Shown piece after piece: positions 44,406 to 55,748 of a stretch of DNA of 64,000 nt. Numbering within the stretch: position 1 is the stretch's first letter; the number at the start of each line of letters is the position of its first letter. The translations under genes were made by a program, and so were the position numbers. The stretch comes from Elymus sibiricus (lineage: Eukaryota > Streptophyta > Magnoliopsida > Poales > Poaceae). The notes under the pieces were generated by a model. The model was not told the origin of the DNA and ran no database searches. It saw nothing but the letters and a program-made list of their open reading frames with translations. The DNA lies in NCBI GenBank assembly GCA_039707655.1, contig CM077665.1, forward strand, positions 134,683,148-134,747,147. Reading direction: 5' to 3'.

Positions 44406-44607
44406 AATTAGTACAGCTTACGAATGCATATGCTTCAGAGTGAAGAATATGACTTCAAATTCATCAGATTGAATTTCATCACATAGTATAGTAAGCAAAG
44501 TAATGTGAGGACGTGAGAAATGAATGATTCATTTCTTCGTGATTAGCTTGCGTCCTTTCAAGCATTTTATCAGGTCTCCAGCAAATTCATCAGACGTTTA
44601 AGTTCGT

Positions 44608-47175
44608 CTAGAGACCTGAACCTGCATAAGAGATTAGTTCAATTTCTTCACCATTCACATCTGAAGGGGTGGTAAAGAGTTCATCATTCTGCGTGCTCCA
44701 TATGAGAATGGTGGCATTGAAGCAAGTGCACTTCATTTCACAGGAGGGGGTTAGAGTACTCATATGAATAAGCAGAGAAATTCTTCGAGGACTTATAAAC
44801 ATAATGATTTGAAGAATAATGAACATATTCATGACCTTTAGATTTCCCCTGCGAAACAAAAGCATTAGCATGAGAATGATATAACTTTTGACCATATGAG
44901 GAATTTGGTCCATATGAGGACTTTGGTCCTTGTGAAGACTTTGGTCCAGATGAAGAATTTGATCTCGGGTTCCTGTTCTTCACTGGTGGTGTCTTGATGA
45001 CATTCACTTGAAGATTTTCAAGGTACCTTTTGGAAACCCAGATTTTCTTCATTGGAGGACTGTTCCTGCAGTTAGTACCAACATATCTGGCAAGTACTTC
45101 ACCCTTCTGATTTTTGAACAGTTTATAGTTGGAGTCAAATGACTCATCAGAGGAATATGAAGATTCACAAGGAAAGGCAAATAAAGTGGATGGATCTACA
45201 GGAGGTCCTTTTGCAGCAACCCATGAGATTTTGGGATACTGCTCAGGTTTCCAGTAGGATCCATCAACATTGAGTTTCCTCTCAAAGGCAATACCCTCTT
45301 TCCTAGGGTTCCTATTCAGAATCTGCTTTTTAAGCACATCACAAAGGGTTTGCTGCCCTTTGAGGCTTTTGTATATGCCTTTCACATACAATTCCTTCAA
45401 CCCTGTATTTTCGTCAGTGATACTTGTGGTATCCTCAGATGAGGAATTTTTTACCACGGAAATAGTTGAAGAAATTGCAGCAATAGAAACATTTGAACTT
45501 TCAGGTGAAGAATTAGAAGTTTCACGTTCGATGCATTTCAAGCAAGGTGGAATGAATTCTTCCTGAGCGGAACTGGTCTATTGAGCAAGCAAGGAGTCAT
45601 TATCCCTTTGTAAGCCCTCATGAGACACCCTTAGTTTCTCAAGATCTTGCTTTCTTTGAAGAAATTCATAAGAAAGCTTCTCATGATCGACTAAGAGAGC
45701 ATCATGAGGACTTTGAAGGTTATCAAACTTAGACTGAAGACTTTGAAGTCCCTTAGTCAGAGTTTGAGTGCGATCCATTTCCTCATTCAACAAGCCATCG
45801 CTTTTGTCTAGCAGTTTCTGAAGCTTTTCAATGGCACTTTGTTGTTTAGTAGCAATATTAGCAAGTTTGGAATAGCTAGGTTTCATGTAATCCTCAGATT
45901 CACCATCGCTTGATTCAGAGGAGGAATGGTGTTTGAGTACCTTGGCACCTTTTGCCATGAAGCAATAGGTGGGAGCATAGTCGTTGTTGCTGACGTCAGA
46001 GTCGTTGGAGTTGCCATTTTCTTCAGCATTGAAGATGGACTTGCTGACGAAAGATGTAGCGAGGGCTAGGCTAGCCATACCAAAGTCAGACTCCTCTTCA
46101 GATTCCTCATCTTCCTCATATTCTTCAGATTCTTCTTCAGAATCCATTTCCTTGCCAATAAGTGCCCAAGCCTTCCTTAAGTTGTTCTTTCTGTGCGATG
46201 AGGACTTTGAAGATTTCTTCTTTTTCTTCGAGTCATCAGAACTATCATCCTTGTATTTCTTCTTCTTTGATTCTTTTTCCCAGAGAGGACAGTCAGCAAT
46301 ATAGTGGCCAGATTTCTTGCATTTGTGACAAGTTCCCTTATTGTAATCGCTTGATGAAGATTCTGAGTTCTTCATGCCACTTCTTGATGATTTTCCAAAC
46401 CGACCTCTCCTTGAGAACTTCTGGAATTTCCTCACGAGCATTGCAAGCTCCTGACTCAGTTCTTCAGGATCACCAAGGCTACTGTCAGATTCTTCGCCTT
46501 CGGATGAGAAAATTGCCTTAAAGCATGAGATCTTCCATAGCTTGGCCCGTAGAGGTCTCTCTTCTCAGCTTGTTGGAATTCATGAGTATTGAGTCTCTCA
46601 AAAATATCAGCAGGATCTAGTGACTTGTAGTCTCCACGTTCTTAAATCATCAAAGTAAGTGTATCGAATGAGGAATCAAGAGATCTCAGCAGTTTCTTCA
46701 CCACCTCATGGTCGGTGATGTCAGTGGCACCAAGAGCTTGGAGCTCATTGGAGATATCGGTGAGACGATCGAAGGTTTGCTGAACATTTTCGTTGTCGAG
46801 TCTTTTGAAGTGGTTGAAGAGATTGCGAAGAACATCAACTCGAGAGTCACGTTGAGTTGAAACACCTTCATTGACTTTGGACAGCCTATCCCAGATAAGC
46901 TTAGCAGTCTTCAAAGCACTCACTCTGCCATACTGACCTTTGCTCAGATGGCCACATATGATATTCTTCGCTTGAGAGTCGAGTTGCTTGAATCTCTTCA
47001 CATCAGCAGCAGTGGCAGTGGGAGTGATGCGGGGAACACCACTTTCCACAACATACCAGAGATCGTTGTCAATTGCCTCAAGATGCATGTGCATCTTGTT
47101 TTTCCAATAGGGGTAGTCCGTCCCGTGCAAGGTAGGACACCCAGCTGAGACCTTGATCATGCCTGCAGTCGACAT
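44608..47175 (-). pseudogene. gag of element D (several breaks)
   Basis: Starts at ATG 47175 (MSTAGMIKVSAGCPTLHGTD) and reads a copia UBN2-type Gag (YPYWKNKMHMHLEAID, NIICGHLSKGQYGRVS, LRNLFNHFKRL). It breaks near 46642. Another frame from 46441 gives a basic stretch and the zinc knuckle CHKCKKSGHYIADC, then a Lys/Ser/Glu-rich and coiled-coil region, a TAG at 45578, and a long C-terminal extension to about 44738 containing WKPEQYPKISWV and GPKSSYGPNSSYG repeats. This long Gag resembles intact Gag G in layout (knuckle, acidic stretch, coiled coil, GIYKSL block). Confidence 0.88.
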
Positions 47176-47224
47176 AACTAAAACTCCAGGTGGTTAAACC
47201 AAAATCACACAGAACAAGGGAGTA

Positions 47225-47240
47225 CCTTGCTCTGATACCA
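47225..47240 (-). other. Primer-binding site of element D
   Basis: TGGTATCAGAGCAAGG on the minus strand, two bases inside the 5' LTR end. Complementary to initiator Met tRNA. Confidence 0.9.
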
Positions 47241-47242
47241 AT

Positions 47243-48745
47243 TGAAAGTGCGTTATATCAACTAGAGGGGGGTGAATAGGCGATTTTTACAAATTCGTCA
47301 CTGAGGAATTACTAGTTGAGGAATTTTCTAAGTGACGAACTACTAGCAGCGGAATAAGTACTCAAGTGCATGCGAAACATAGCAGTAGCACAGTCATCAT
47401 GATGAAATGAAGCATACACAGAGCATAAGTAGCGTGAACAGGATAAGCAGGCAGAAGATAAAGTGACTGAAGAATTTGAGATGAGGAAATTGAGAAAGTC
47501 TTCAGTCAAATTCGTCAAACAGTATCAATCAGATTCATCAACAAGTACTTCGAGAAAATGAAGGGGTTGAGGAAATAGAACCAGGAGCTCGATGAAGACA
47601 GTGATTTGATGACCCAGTTCCAACTGTTGTGACAGTCGTACGTCTGGTTTGGAGCGGCTTGGTATTTAAACCAAAGGACACACAGTCCCAGGTACACAGT
47701 CCTTACCATATTCTCCTTGAGCTAAGGTCACACAGACCTCGCCCAACACTCGTGGTAAGTCTTCAGGGTAGACTTCCAAACACTCACAAACTCGATCACT
47801 CGGCGATCCACAATTGACTGCTGGATGCTCTAGACCATGACGCCTAACCGTCTGGAAGATACACAGTCTTCAAAGGTAAAAAGCATCGGTTCCACACAGG
47901 AACAATCTCTTCAGTGATGCTCAATCACTTTGGGTTTTGGTGGTTTGGGTTTTTGGTTTTTCCTCACTGATGATTTTCTCTCAAAGTCCTCAGAGGATGG
48001 GTTGCTCTCAAATGACAAGTGTCAATTTCTCTGTGAGCATCCAACCAGCTAGTGCTTGTGGGGGGCGGCTATTTATAGCCAGGGTGCAACCCGACATGAT
48101 AAGACATAAATGCCCCCCCCAATGATATGACCGTTATATGGATAAGATATCTGGACAGCTGGCGCAAAGCACAACAACGGTCAGAATTTGAACTGTCAAA
48201 TTCCTCAGGGCTTATCATATTCCTCACGGTAGGCAATTTGCACTTGCGAAATCCTAACTCCTTAGTCAGACCAATTTCCTCAGAGACCAGAAGAACATAG
48301 TCTCTATCACTGAAGAACTTGACTAAGCTGTAAGAGATTTCCAAAGGCTTCACTCGAAGGATTGGTTATGTTGAGGCTTTTGAGTTGAGCATCAGTTGGA
48401 AATTTTTCCTTAGTATTACCTCGGCCCCCTTTAACAGTACGGTGTTTCCTATGACTCAAAGAAAAGGAAATGAAACTACGAAAACAAAAGTCTTCACGCT
48501 TCATAGTCGTCGTTAATATCTTCAAGGTCACACCGAATTCTTCAGCTTCAAAGTCTTCAGGGAAATACCAAGTCTTCACCAAAGTCTTTAGCTGAAGACA
48601 TTCATTTTTAGGGGTCGACATTCTTCATATATATCAAACTCCTCAGCGACTTATAGAGCCTGTGTACACTTACAAACGCATTAGTCCCTTAATCTATAAG
48701 TCTTTAATACACCAAAATCACTAAGGGGCACTAGATGCACTTACA
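47243..48745 (-). repeat. 5' LTR of element D
   Basis: Plus-strand ends are TGAAAGTGCG and CACTTACA. It pairs with 21902-23388. The minus-strand TATA box CTATAAATAGCC is at 48067-48080. The right flank CATAG is the TSD. Confidence 0.93.
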
Positions 48746-48927
48746 CATAGCATTAAACGTTTGGATCCAAATCAGCCCCTTACGAAGTAGCGCATAAACT
48801 AGGGTTTAAGCTTCTGTCACTCTAGCAATCCATCATCTAATAACTACTCCACAATGCATTCCCTTAGGCCCAAGGATGGTGAAGTGTCATGTAGTCGACG
48901 TTCACATGACACCACTAAGGGAATCAC
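48746..48927 (-). repeat. 5' LTR of element C, middle piece
   Basis: Begins with the CATAG duplicate and matches 13279-13455. It is cut on the right by element L at target ATCAC (48923-48927). Confidence 0.9.
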
Positions 48928-49492
48928 TGTCGTGGGAACGACTCCGACAGTACGAAGGGGGTAGGGTAAAGGAGCATGATCTATCGAGATGCATATGGGT
49001 GACACGGTGTTTTAGCGAGTTCGGGCCTCTCGCGGTGGAGATAACAGCCCTACGTCTCGTGCTCCGGAGAGGCTTTGTTTTTATCTGAGTATGTATCCGG
49101 AGATTACAATGAGAGAGAGAGAGAGAGAGAAGAAACCATCCTTCGAATGAGAGGCCCCGGGCGGCTTATATAGAGTCCGCTGCCCGGGAGTTACAAGTCA
49201 TAAAGACAGGTTTAATGGCATGCTAATGGCCGACCGTTTTCAGCCATTATGATGGTGGTAATTGTTTCTGGCGGTTGGACTGCTGTCGTCCGAGTGGTGA
49301 TGGTTGTTGATGCCGCCCGAGTCGTCGAGTGGATGTAGAATCTTCCGAGTGAGATGGATGTCGAGTGGATCGTAAGCTTTGCTTACTCCAATCGGAATCT
49401 TCCTTGTAGTCTTGTAATCTTCCAAAGTAGTGTCCTTAGGTAGGGTACGTGGGTCAGGCCTATGACCCTACCCTAGGTACATATCCCCATCA
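48928..49492 (-). repeat. 3' LTR of element L
   Basis: Plus-strand ends are TGTCGTGGG and CCCCATCA. It contains a GA microsatellite (49110-49130) and a minus-strand TATA box CTATATAAG at 49165-49173. The adjacent minus-strand purine tract is at 49493-49506. Confidence 0.95.
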
Positions 49493-49689
49493 TTAGCCCC
49501 CGAATGGATCAGGGTTCGAGTGAAAAAGGGATCGATGCAGGTTCTGATATGACACAAAAATTCCGAATGCATTGTTGAGCTTCACAGAAATCTTCGTCAA
49601 CCGGAGTCTTCGTCATTCTCCCTGATCGATTCTGTCTTGATATGCGTTTTCTTTTGGCGCATACTTGCTTGATTTTCCCTTGAGTAGAG

Positions 49690-51375
49690 CAGGTCTTAGT
49701 CGAGTGGTTATGCGCAGAGCTACCGAGTGATGACGGAGCGTCTGGCTGAGTGGCGATGTGCGGAGCGATGAAGTGACGAAGACGTGCCTCGCCGAGTGGC
49801 GATGCGCAGAGCTGCCGAGTGACGAGGGAGCGTCCCGTTGAGTGGCGATGCGTGGAGCTGCCGAGTGGTGACGACGCGTCCAGTAGAGCGGCGATGCGCG
49901 GAGCCGCCGAGTGATGAAGGAGCGTCCCGTTGAGTGGCGACGCGCGAAGCCGCCGAGTGACGATGAAGCGTCCCGTTGAGTGGCGATACGCGGAGCCGCC
50001 GAGTGACGATGGAGCGTCCCGTTGAGTGACGATGCGCGAAGCCGCCGAGTGACGATGGAGCGTCCCGTTGAGTGACGATGCGCGAAGCCGCTGAGTGACG
50101 ATGGAGCGTCCCGTTGAGTGGCGATGCGCGAAGCCGCCGAGTGATGACGACGCGTCCAGTAGAACGGCGATGCGCGGAGCCGCCGAGTGACGAAGGAGCG
50201 TCCGGTTGAGTGGCGATGTGCGAAGCCGCCGAGTGACGATGGAGCGTCCCGTTGAGTGGCGATGCGCGAAGCCGCCGAGTGATGACGACGCGTCCAGTTG
50301 AGTGACGATGCGCGAAGCCGCCGAGTGACGATGGAGCGTCCCGTTGAGTGACGATGCGCGAAGCCGCCGAGTGACGATGGAGCGTCCCGTTGAGAGGCGA
50401 TGCGCGAAGCCGCCGAGTGATGACGACGCGTCCAGTAGAACGGCGATGCGTGGAGCCGCCGAGTGACGAAGGAGCGTCCGGTTGAGTGGCGATGTGCGAA
50501 GCCGCCGAGTGACGATGGAGCGTCCAGTTGAGTGGCGATGCGCGAAGCCGCCGAGTGATGACGAGGCGTCCTGTAAAGCGGCGATGCGCGGAGCCGCCGA
50601 GCGACGAAGGAGCGTCCGGTTGAGTGGCGATGCGCGAAGCCGCCGAGTGACGATGGAGCGTCCCGTTGAGGGGCGATGCGCGAAGCCGTTGAGTGAAGAT
50701 GGAGCGTCCCGTTGAGTGGCGATGTGCGAAGCCGCCGAGTGACGAAGGAGCGTCCGGTTGAGTGGCGATGCGCGAAGCCGCCGAGTGACGATGGAGCGTC
50801 TCGTTGAGGGGCGATGCGCGAAGCCGTCGAGTGACGATGGAGCGTCCCGTTGAGTGGCGATACGGGGAGCCGCCGAGTGACGATGGAGCGTCCCGTTGAG
50901 TGGCGATGCGCGAAGCCGCCGAGTGATGACGACGCGTCCTGTAAAGCGGCGATGCGCGGAGCCGCCGAGCGACGAAGGAGCGTCCGGTTGAGTGGCGATG
51001 CGCGAAGCCGCCGAGTGACGATGGAGCGTCCCGTTGAGTGGCGATGCGCGAAGCCGCCGAGTGACGATGGAGCGTCCCGTTGAGTGGCGATGCGCGAAGC
51101 CGCCGAGTGACGAAGGAGCGTCCCGTTGAGTGGCGATGCGCGAAGCCGCCGAGTGACGATGGAGCGTCCCGTTGAGTGGCGATGCGCGAAGCCGCCGAGT
51201 GATGATGGAGCGTCCCATTGAGTGGCGATGCGCGAAGCCGCCGAGTGATGACGACGCATCCAGTAGAGCGGCGATGCGCGGATCCGCCGAGCGACGAAGG
51301 AGCGTCCCGTTGAGTAGCGATGCGCGAAGCCGCCGAGTGACGAAGGAGCGTCCAGTAGAGTGGCGATGCGCGGAG
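49690..51375 (-). repeat. 46-bp tandem array I of element L
   Basis: The unit reads GCCGCCGAGTGACGATGGAG, then CGTCCCGTTGAGTGGCG, then ATGCGCGAA (46 bp), in roughly 36 copies by length. Variants such as GATGACGACGCGTCCAGTAG recur in a higher-order pattern of about six to seven units. Since 46 is not divisible by three and the unit lacks minus-strand stops, overlapping frames of about 640 codons appear. They are repeat artefacts. Confidence 0.93.
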
Positions 51376-51539
51376 TCATCGGCGGGGGTCTTAGATTTGT
51401 TTTGATTGTAGGTCCAGTGGGGGCACGCTGAGTGCACCCACTGGGTGTAGTCCCCGAGACCGCCGTCGAGTGCTTGCGTCGGCGGGGGTCTGATAGAGAC
51501 AATGTTTGCATGTTTGCTTGGTTACGTTTGTTTGGTTTC

Positions 51540-51990
51540 CGAGTGAGATGGATGCTCATTACTCAGAAGAATTTTCAACTTAGGCGATACGGAATCGCGG
51601 CTAAGCCCCCCGAGTGAGAGGATCGCTCGTCACTCGGGAAAGTTTTTAACTTAGGCGATACGGGATCGCAGCTAAGCCCCCGAGTGAGAGGATCGCTCGT
51701 CACTCGGGAAAGTTTTTAATTTAGGCGATACGGAATCGCAGCTAAGCCCCCGAGTGAGAGGATCGCTCGTCACTCGGGAAAGTTTTTAACTTAGGCGATA
51801 CGGAATCGCAGCTAAGCCTCCGAGTGGAGGATCGCTCGTCACTCGGGTAGGTTTTTAACTTAGGCGATACGGAATCGCAGCTAAGCCCCCGAGTGGAGGA
51901 TCGCTCGTCACTCGGGAAGGTTTTTAACTTAGGCGATGCGGAATCGCAGCTAAGCTCCCGAGTGAGAGGATCGCTCGTCACTGAGGTGGG
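51540..51990. repeat. 70-bp tandem array of element L
   Basis: About six units share CCCCCGAGTGAGAGGATCGC, TCGTCACTCGGGAAAG and TTAGGCGATACGGAATCGCA. Each unit holds one CCGAGTG and one CACTCGG, so it is itself partly palindromic. Confidence 0.92.
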
Positions 51991-52189
51991 TCTTCATGTA
52001 TTCGGAATGGATCTTCGTGGGCTCGGCACGGTAAATAACTGTAATCTTGAGCTGAGTCAATCTGATGGATCTTCTTGCGCTTGGCACCGTAAATAAGTTC
52101 AGCCTGGAACTGGGTCAATAAGGTGAATCTTCGTGCACTCGGCATGGTAAATAACTTCGGTCTTGAAACTGCCGACTGGAGAGAAAAGT

Positions 52190-52945
52190 TGGACACTGCG
52201 AGGAAAAACTTGGTGGCACTCGTATGTCTCCCGGAGGAGATAGACTAGTGGTCCGAGGTGGACGTGCCATGATAACCCGAGTGGCAAGGCTAGCGCGTGG
52301 ACTGACTCTCCGGAGAGAGGCCACTCATTATCCCGGGGGAACACCAGCACAGGCCATCTCCAAGTCCAAGTGTATCCGTAGAGGAGCGCCGGACTCACCC
52401 TTTTGCATGAAAGGGGTATTTGTCTGAGTGGACGTGCTTCCCGACTGATCGGGGTATGTTGACTCCGAGGAAAAACTTGGTGGCACTCGTATGTCTCTCG
52501 GAGGAGATAGACTAGTGGTCCGAGGTGGACGTGCCATGAAAACCCGAGTGACAAGGCTAGCGCGTGGACTGACTCTCCGGAGAGAGGCCACTCATTATCC
52601 CGGGGGAACACCAGCACAGGCCATCTCCAAGTCCAAGTGTATCCGTAGAGGAGCGCCGGACTCACCCTTTTGCATGAAAGGGGTATTTGTCCGAGTGGAC
52701 GTGCTTCCCGACTGATCGGGGTATGTTGACTCCGAGGAAAAACTTGGTGGCACTCGTATGTCTCCCGGAGGAGATAGACTAGTGGTCCGAGGTGGACGTG
52801 CCATGAAAACCCGAGTGACAAGGCTAGCGCGTGGACTGACTCTCCGGAGAGAGGCCACTCATTATCCCGGGAGAACACCAGCACAGGCCATCTCCAAGTC
52901 CAAGTGTATCCGTAGAGGAGCGCCATTTTCACCCTTTTGAAGTCC
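52190..52945. repeat. 267-bp tandem array of element L
   Basis: Nearly three copies, spaced 267 bp (for example GAGGAAAAACTTGGTGGCAC at about 52200, 52467 and 52734). Only a few differences separate them, so the duplication is recent or homogenised. Confidence 0.93.
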
Positions 52946-53459
52946 TGAAGATGACTCCAGGTAATGATTCGGGCGGCTGAGTCGAGCTTGTCGTAGAAGA
53001 GGAGTCGACCAAGTGAAGGCGCGCGGGGCGGCCGAGCCGAGCTTGTCGTCGAAGAGGAGTCGACCAAATGACGGCGCACGAAGGCGTTGAGTGATTTTGT
53101 AACCTGTGTATGGAAAATAGCACAGGCCAACATAAAAATCTCTCGAAGTACTTTGAGTTTGCTGAAATGATTTGCATAAATAACACCCATAGACACCCGC
53201 TGGGTGTGCCAGGTGTTTGCTGGTCCAGAACCAGCGAAAGTATAAAAGAATGAAGGATCTGACTGAACTTGCTTGAGTACTGGACCCAAGTGAAGCGGAA
53301 GTGTAGTGTCCCGACATGAAAATAAGCAACCGAGCGCAGAGGTACACTCGGTGGCGTGGCCTCCGAGCGAACGTCATGTGCGACTTACTTAACACTCGGT
53401 AATGCGAAAATAACTATTTAATTGAATGCAGTGTGTGAAGAATGACTTAGCTGTCTGAC

Positions 53460-54540
53460 GGCGCAAGAGCAGCCGAGTGGCGAAGGAGCGTCCAGCTGAG
53501 TAGCGGTGCGCGGAGCGACCGAATAACGAAGGAGCGTCCAGTCGAATGATGGCGCGCGGAGCGACCGAGTGACGAAGGAGCGTCCAGTCGAATGATGGTG
53601 CGTGGAGCGACCGAGTGACGAAGGAGCGTCCAGTCGAACGATGGCGCGCGGAGCTGCCGAGTGACGTAGACGCGTCCAACTGAGTGGCGGCGTACGGAGC
53701 TGCCAAGTGACGAAGGAGCGTCCAGCTGAGTAGCGGTGCGCGGAGCGACCGAATAACGAAGGAGCGTCCAGTCGAATGATGGCGCGCGGAGCGACCGAGT
53801 GACGAAGGAGCGTCCAGTCGAATGATGGTGCGTGGAGCGACCGAGTGACGAAGGAGCGTCCAGTCGAACGATGGCGCGCGGAGCTGCCGAGTGACGTAGA
53901 TGCGTCCAACTTAGTGGCGGCGCACGGAGCTGCCGAGTGACGAAGGAGCGTCTCGCCAAGTAACGGTGCGCGGAGCGACCAGGTGACGACGGAGGGTCTC
54001 GTCGAATGACGGCGCGCGGAGCTGCCGATTGACGAAGGAGCGTCCAGCCGAATGACGGCGCGCGGAGCTGCCGAATGCCCGGACGTTTAGTTCTCCGAGA
54101 AAACCTGCACATTGCTTGTCCGAGTGCAGTATTCATCCGAATGATGCTGGACGTTTAGTTGTCCGTATGTAAAATGTATGTGGATGAAATATGAAAAAAT
54201 ACTTAGCTTGTCGGGCAAGCCGATGAAGACGTGTCCTCCGAATGGCGACGCACGGGGCATCCGAGTGGTGAGGACGTGTCCAGCTGATGGCGACGCGCGG
54301 GGCAGCCAAAGGATGAGGACACGTCCAACTGAGCAACGGCGCGCGAGGCGGCCGAGCGTTGAAGCTGTGTCCAACCGATAGGCGACGCGCGGGGCAGCCG
54401 AAGATCGAGGACGCGTCCAACTGAGCAACGGCGCGAGAGGCGGCCGAGTGTTGAAGCTGTGTCCAACCGATAGGCGACGCGCGGGGAAGCCGAGCGGTTT
54501 GGTGATGTCACGCTCAACCGAGTGACGGCACGCCGGCGGC
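53460..54540 (-). repeat. 46-bp tandem array II of element L, with a 92-bp dimer zone
   Basis: From 53460 to 54090 units read GACCGAGTGACGAAGGAGCG, TCCAGTCGAATGATGG and CGCGCGGAGC (46 bp), clearly related to array I. From 54228 to 54540 the period is 92 bp, a diverged dimer with GTGTCCAACCGATAGGCGAC. Between the two lie unique-looking bases containing a TTTAGTT.TCCG pair. Confidence 0.88.
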
Positions 54541-54814
54541 CGAGACATTGCACGTTAGTCTTCTGGATGCAAATTTCATCTGAGTTAACAGTGGGGCGGT
54601 CGACGCCGGTGGGAGGAACGCCGAGTAGCTGATGTTAGGGGGAGGAGCCGCTGCGCGGGCACCGCTTCAAGCCCGTGTCTTCACCGAGGAGGTTGCCGCC
54701 GAGCAGCCGTTCAGGGGGAAGAGCCACCGCGCGCGGGTGCCGCGTCGGGCATGCCGAGTGCGATACTTCTCCGAGTAAGCGGGTGAGATGGCCAAGTGAA
54801 CCATCCGAGAGAGC

Positions 54815-55060
54815 CGGCTAGTTACTCCTTGCATGACGTGAGGTAAAGCTAGTTACTCCATGCATGCGAAACTGAAGGTATTTACTCCATGCATGACGTG
54901 AGTTAAAGCTAGTTACTCCATGCATGCGAAATTGAAGGTGTTTAATCCACGCATGACGTGAGGTAAAGCTAGTTACTCCATGCATGTGAAACTGAAACGT
55001 TTACTACATGCATGCGAAACTGATCGCATTCACTCCATGCAAGAAGTCGGGCGTGGATAA
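54815..55060. repeat. 60-bp tandem array of element L
   Basis: AAAGCTAGTTACTCCATGCA recurs at exact 60-bp spacing (from about 54846, 54906 and 54966), with a related half-unit TTTACTCCATGCATGACG between. TGCATGCA-type palindromes occur in each. Confidence 0.9.
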
Positions 55061-55194
55061 TTACTGCATGCATGCAAAACGGAAAATGTTATGTATAATG
55101 CAGGGACCTGATCGCTCGGGATGCCGCGCCATCGGCTGCAGGCAGAGATGATCGTCGCCGCGGAGAGCCTTCACCGTGGAGACCGTCGCCGTAC

Positions 55195-55565
55195 AGCCGA
55201 TGCCAGAGAATGGAGCAGCCGTGTGTGTGAGCTCGACGGCAGTGTCGTAGACGAGGCCGGAAACGACGGGACGGACCGCGCCGGTGGCCATGCGTAGGAG
55301 CTCGCCGACCGCCTCGTAGACGAGGCCGGAGACGACGGGACGGACCGCACCGGCGGCCGTGTGTAGGAGTTCGCCGGCGACGTCACACACGAGGCCGAAG
55401 GCGACGGAACAGACCGCGCCGGTGGTCGTGTGGAGGAGCTCGACGACGACGCCACACACAAGGCCGAAGACGTCGGGACAGCCCGCTCCGGTGGCCGTGT
55501 GGAAGAGCTCGACGACGGCGTCACACACAAGGCCGAAGACGACGAGGACCGCCGGTGGCCGTCTT
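55195..55565 (-). repeat. 69-bp tandem array of element L
   Basis: Five units of 69 bp, in frame on the minus strand, translate to a 23-residue Ser/Pro-rich repeat (SSALCV, SSSSSTRPPARSVPS). An open frame of 214 codons from 55815 (inside the 5' LTR) to 55171 covers them. It may be a leftover of a leader ORF, but it has no Gag motif and I do not call it a gene. Confidence 0.85.
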
Positions 55566-55728
55566 CACGATCACCATTGGTGATGATCATGTGAGAAGCC
55601 AAGTCCGATCCTGGTCCTTTTGTTTGTATAATGGCGTGATGGCCAGTGAATTTCTCCGGCGATGGTCGTTGATCCGTTGCCGAAGATTGAAGAAAAAACC
55701 ATTTGCACCATGGCTCGATAGACGCTAG

Positions 55729-55746
55729 GTCCCACGGTGGGCGCCA
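55729..55746 (-). other. Primer-binding site of element L
   Basis: TGGCGCCCACCGTGGGAC on the minus strand, two bases inside the 5' LTR. Confidence 0.88.
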
Positions 55747-55748
55747 AC

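Larger units (their letters stand above)
21902..48745 (-). mobile_element. Element D: SIRE-like Ty1/copia retrotransposon (host of E and F)
   Basis: Bounded by TSD CATAG at 21897-21901 and 48746-48750. On the minus strand it reads: 5' LTR 47243-48745, PBS, gag, protease-integrase, RT-RNase H, a non-coding gap with internal promoter, a large accessory ORF, polypurine tract and 3' LTR 21902-23388. Elements E and F interrupt the accessory ORF. Without them D is about 13.7 kb. The long zinc-knuckle Gag with a coiled, charged C-terminal extension, the Met-type PBS and the ORF downstream of pol fit the SIRE lineage (Maximus-like in Triticeae). Every ORF has stops or shifts. Confidence 0.9.

Noticed and set aside
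49509..51559. Two overlapping minus-strand open frames of about 640 codons with a 46-residue repeat
   Set aside because: The 46-bp unit has no minus-strand stop and shifts frame each copy, so all frames stay open. No start context, Gag motif or codon bias supports a protein.
52099..53289. A 396-codon minus-strand frame with an 89-residue repeat
   Set aside because: Caused by the 267-bp tandem array (267 is divisible by three); no recognisable domain or gene signals.
49690..54540. Regularly spaced repeats that superficially resemble a CRISPR array
   Set aside because: Units are contiguous tandem copies without unique spacers, inside a retroelement with LTRs and TSD in a plant genome.
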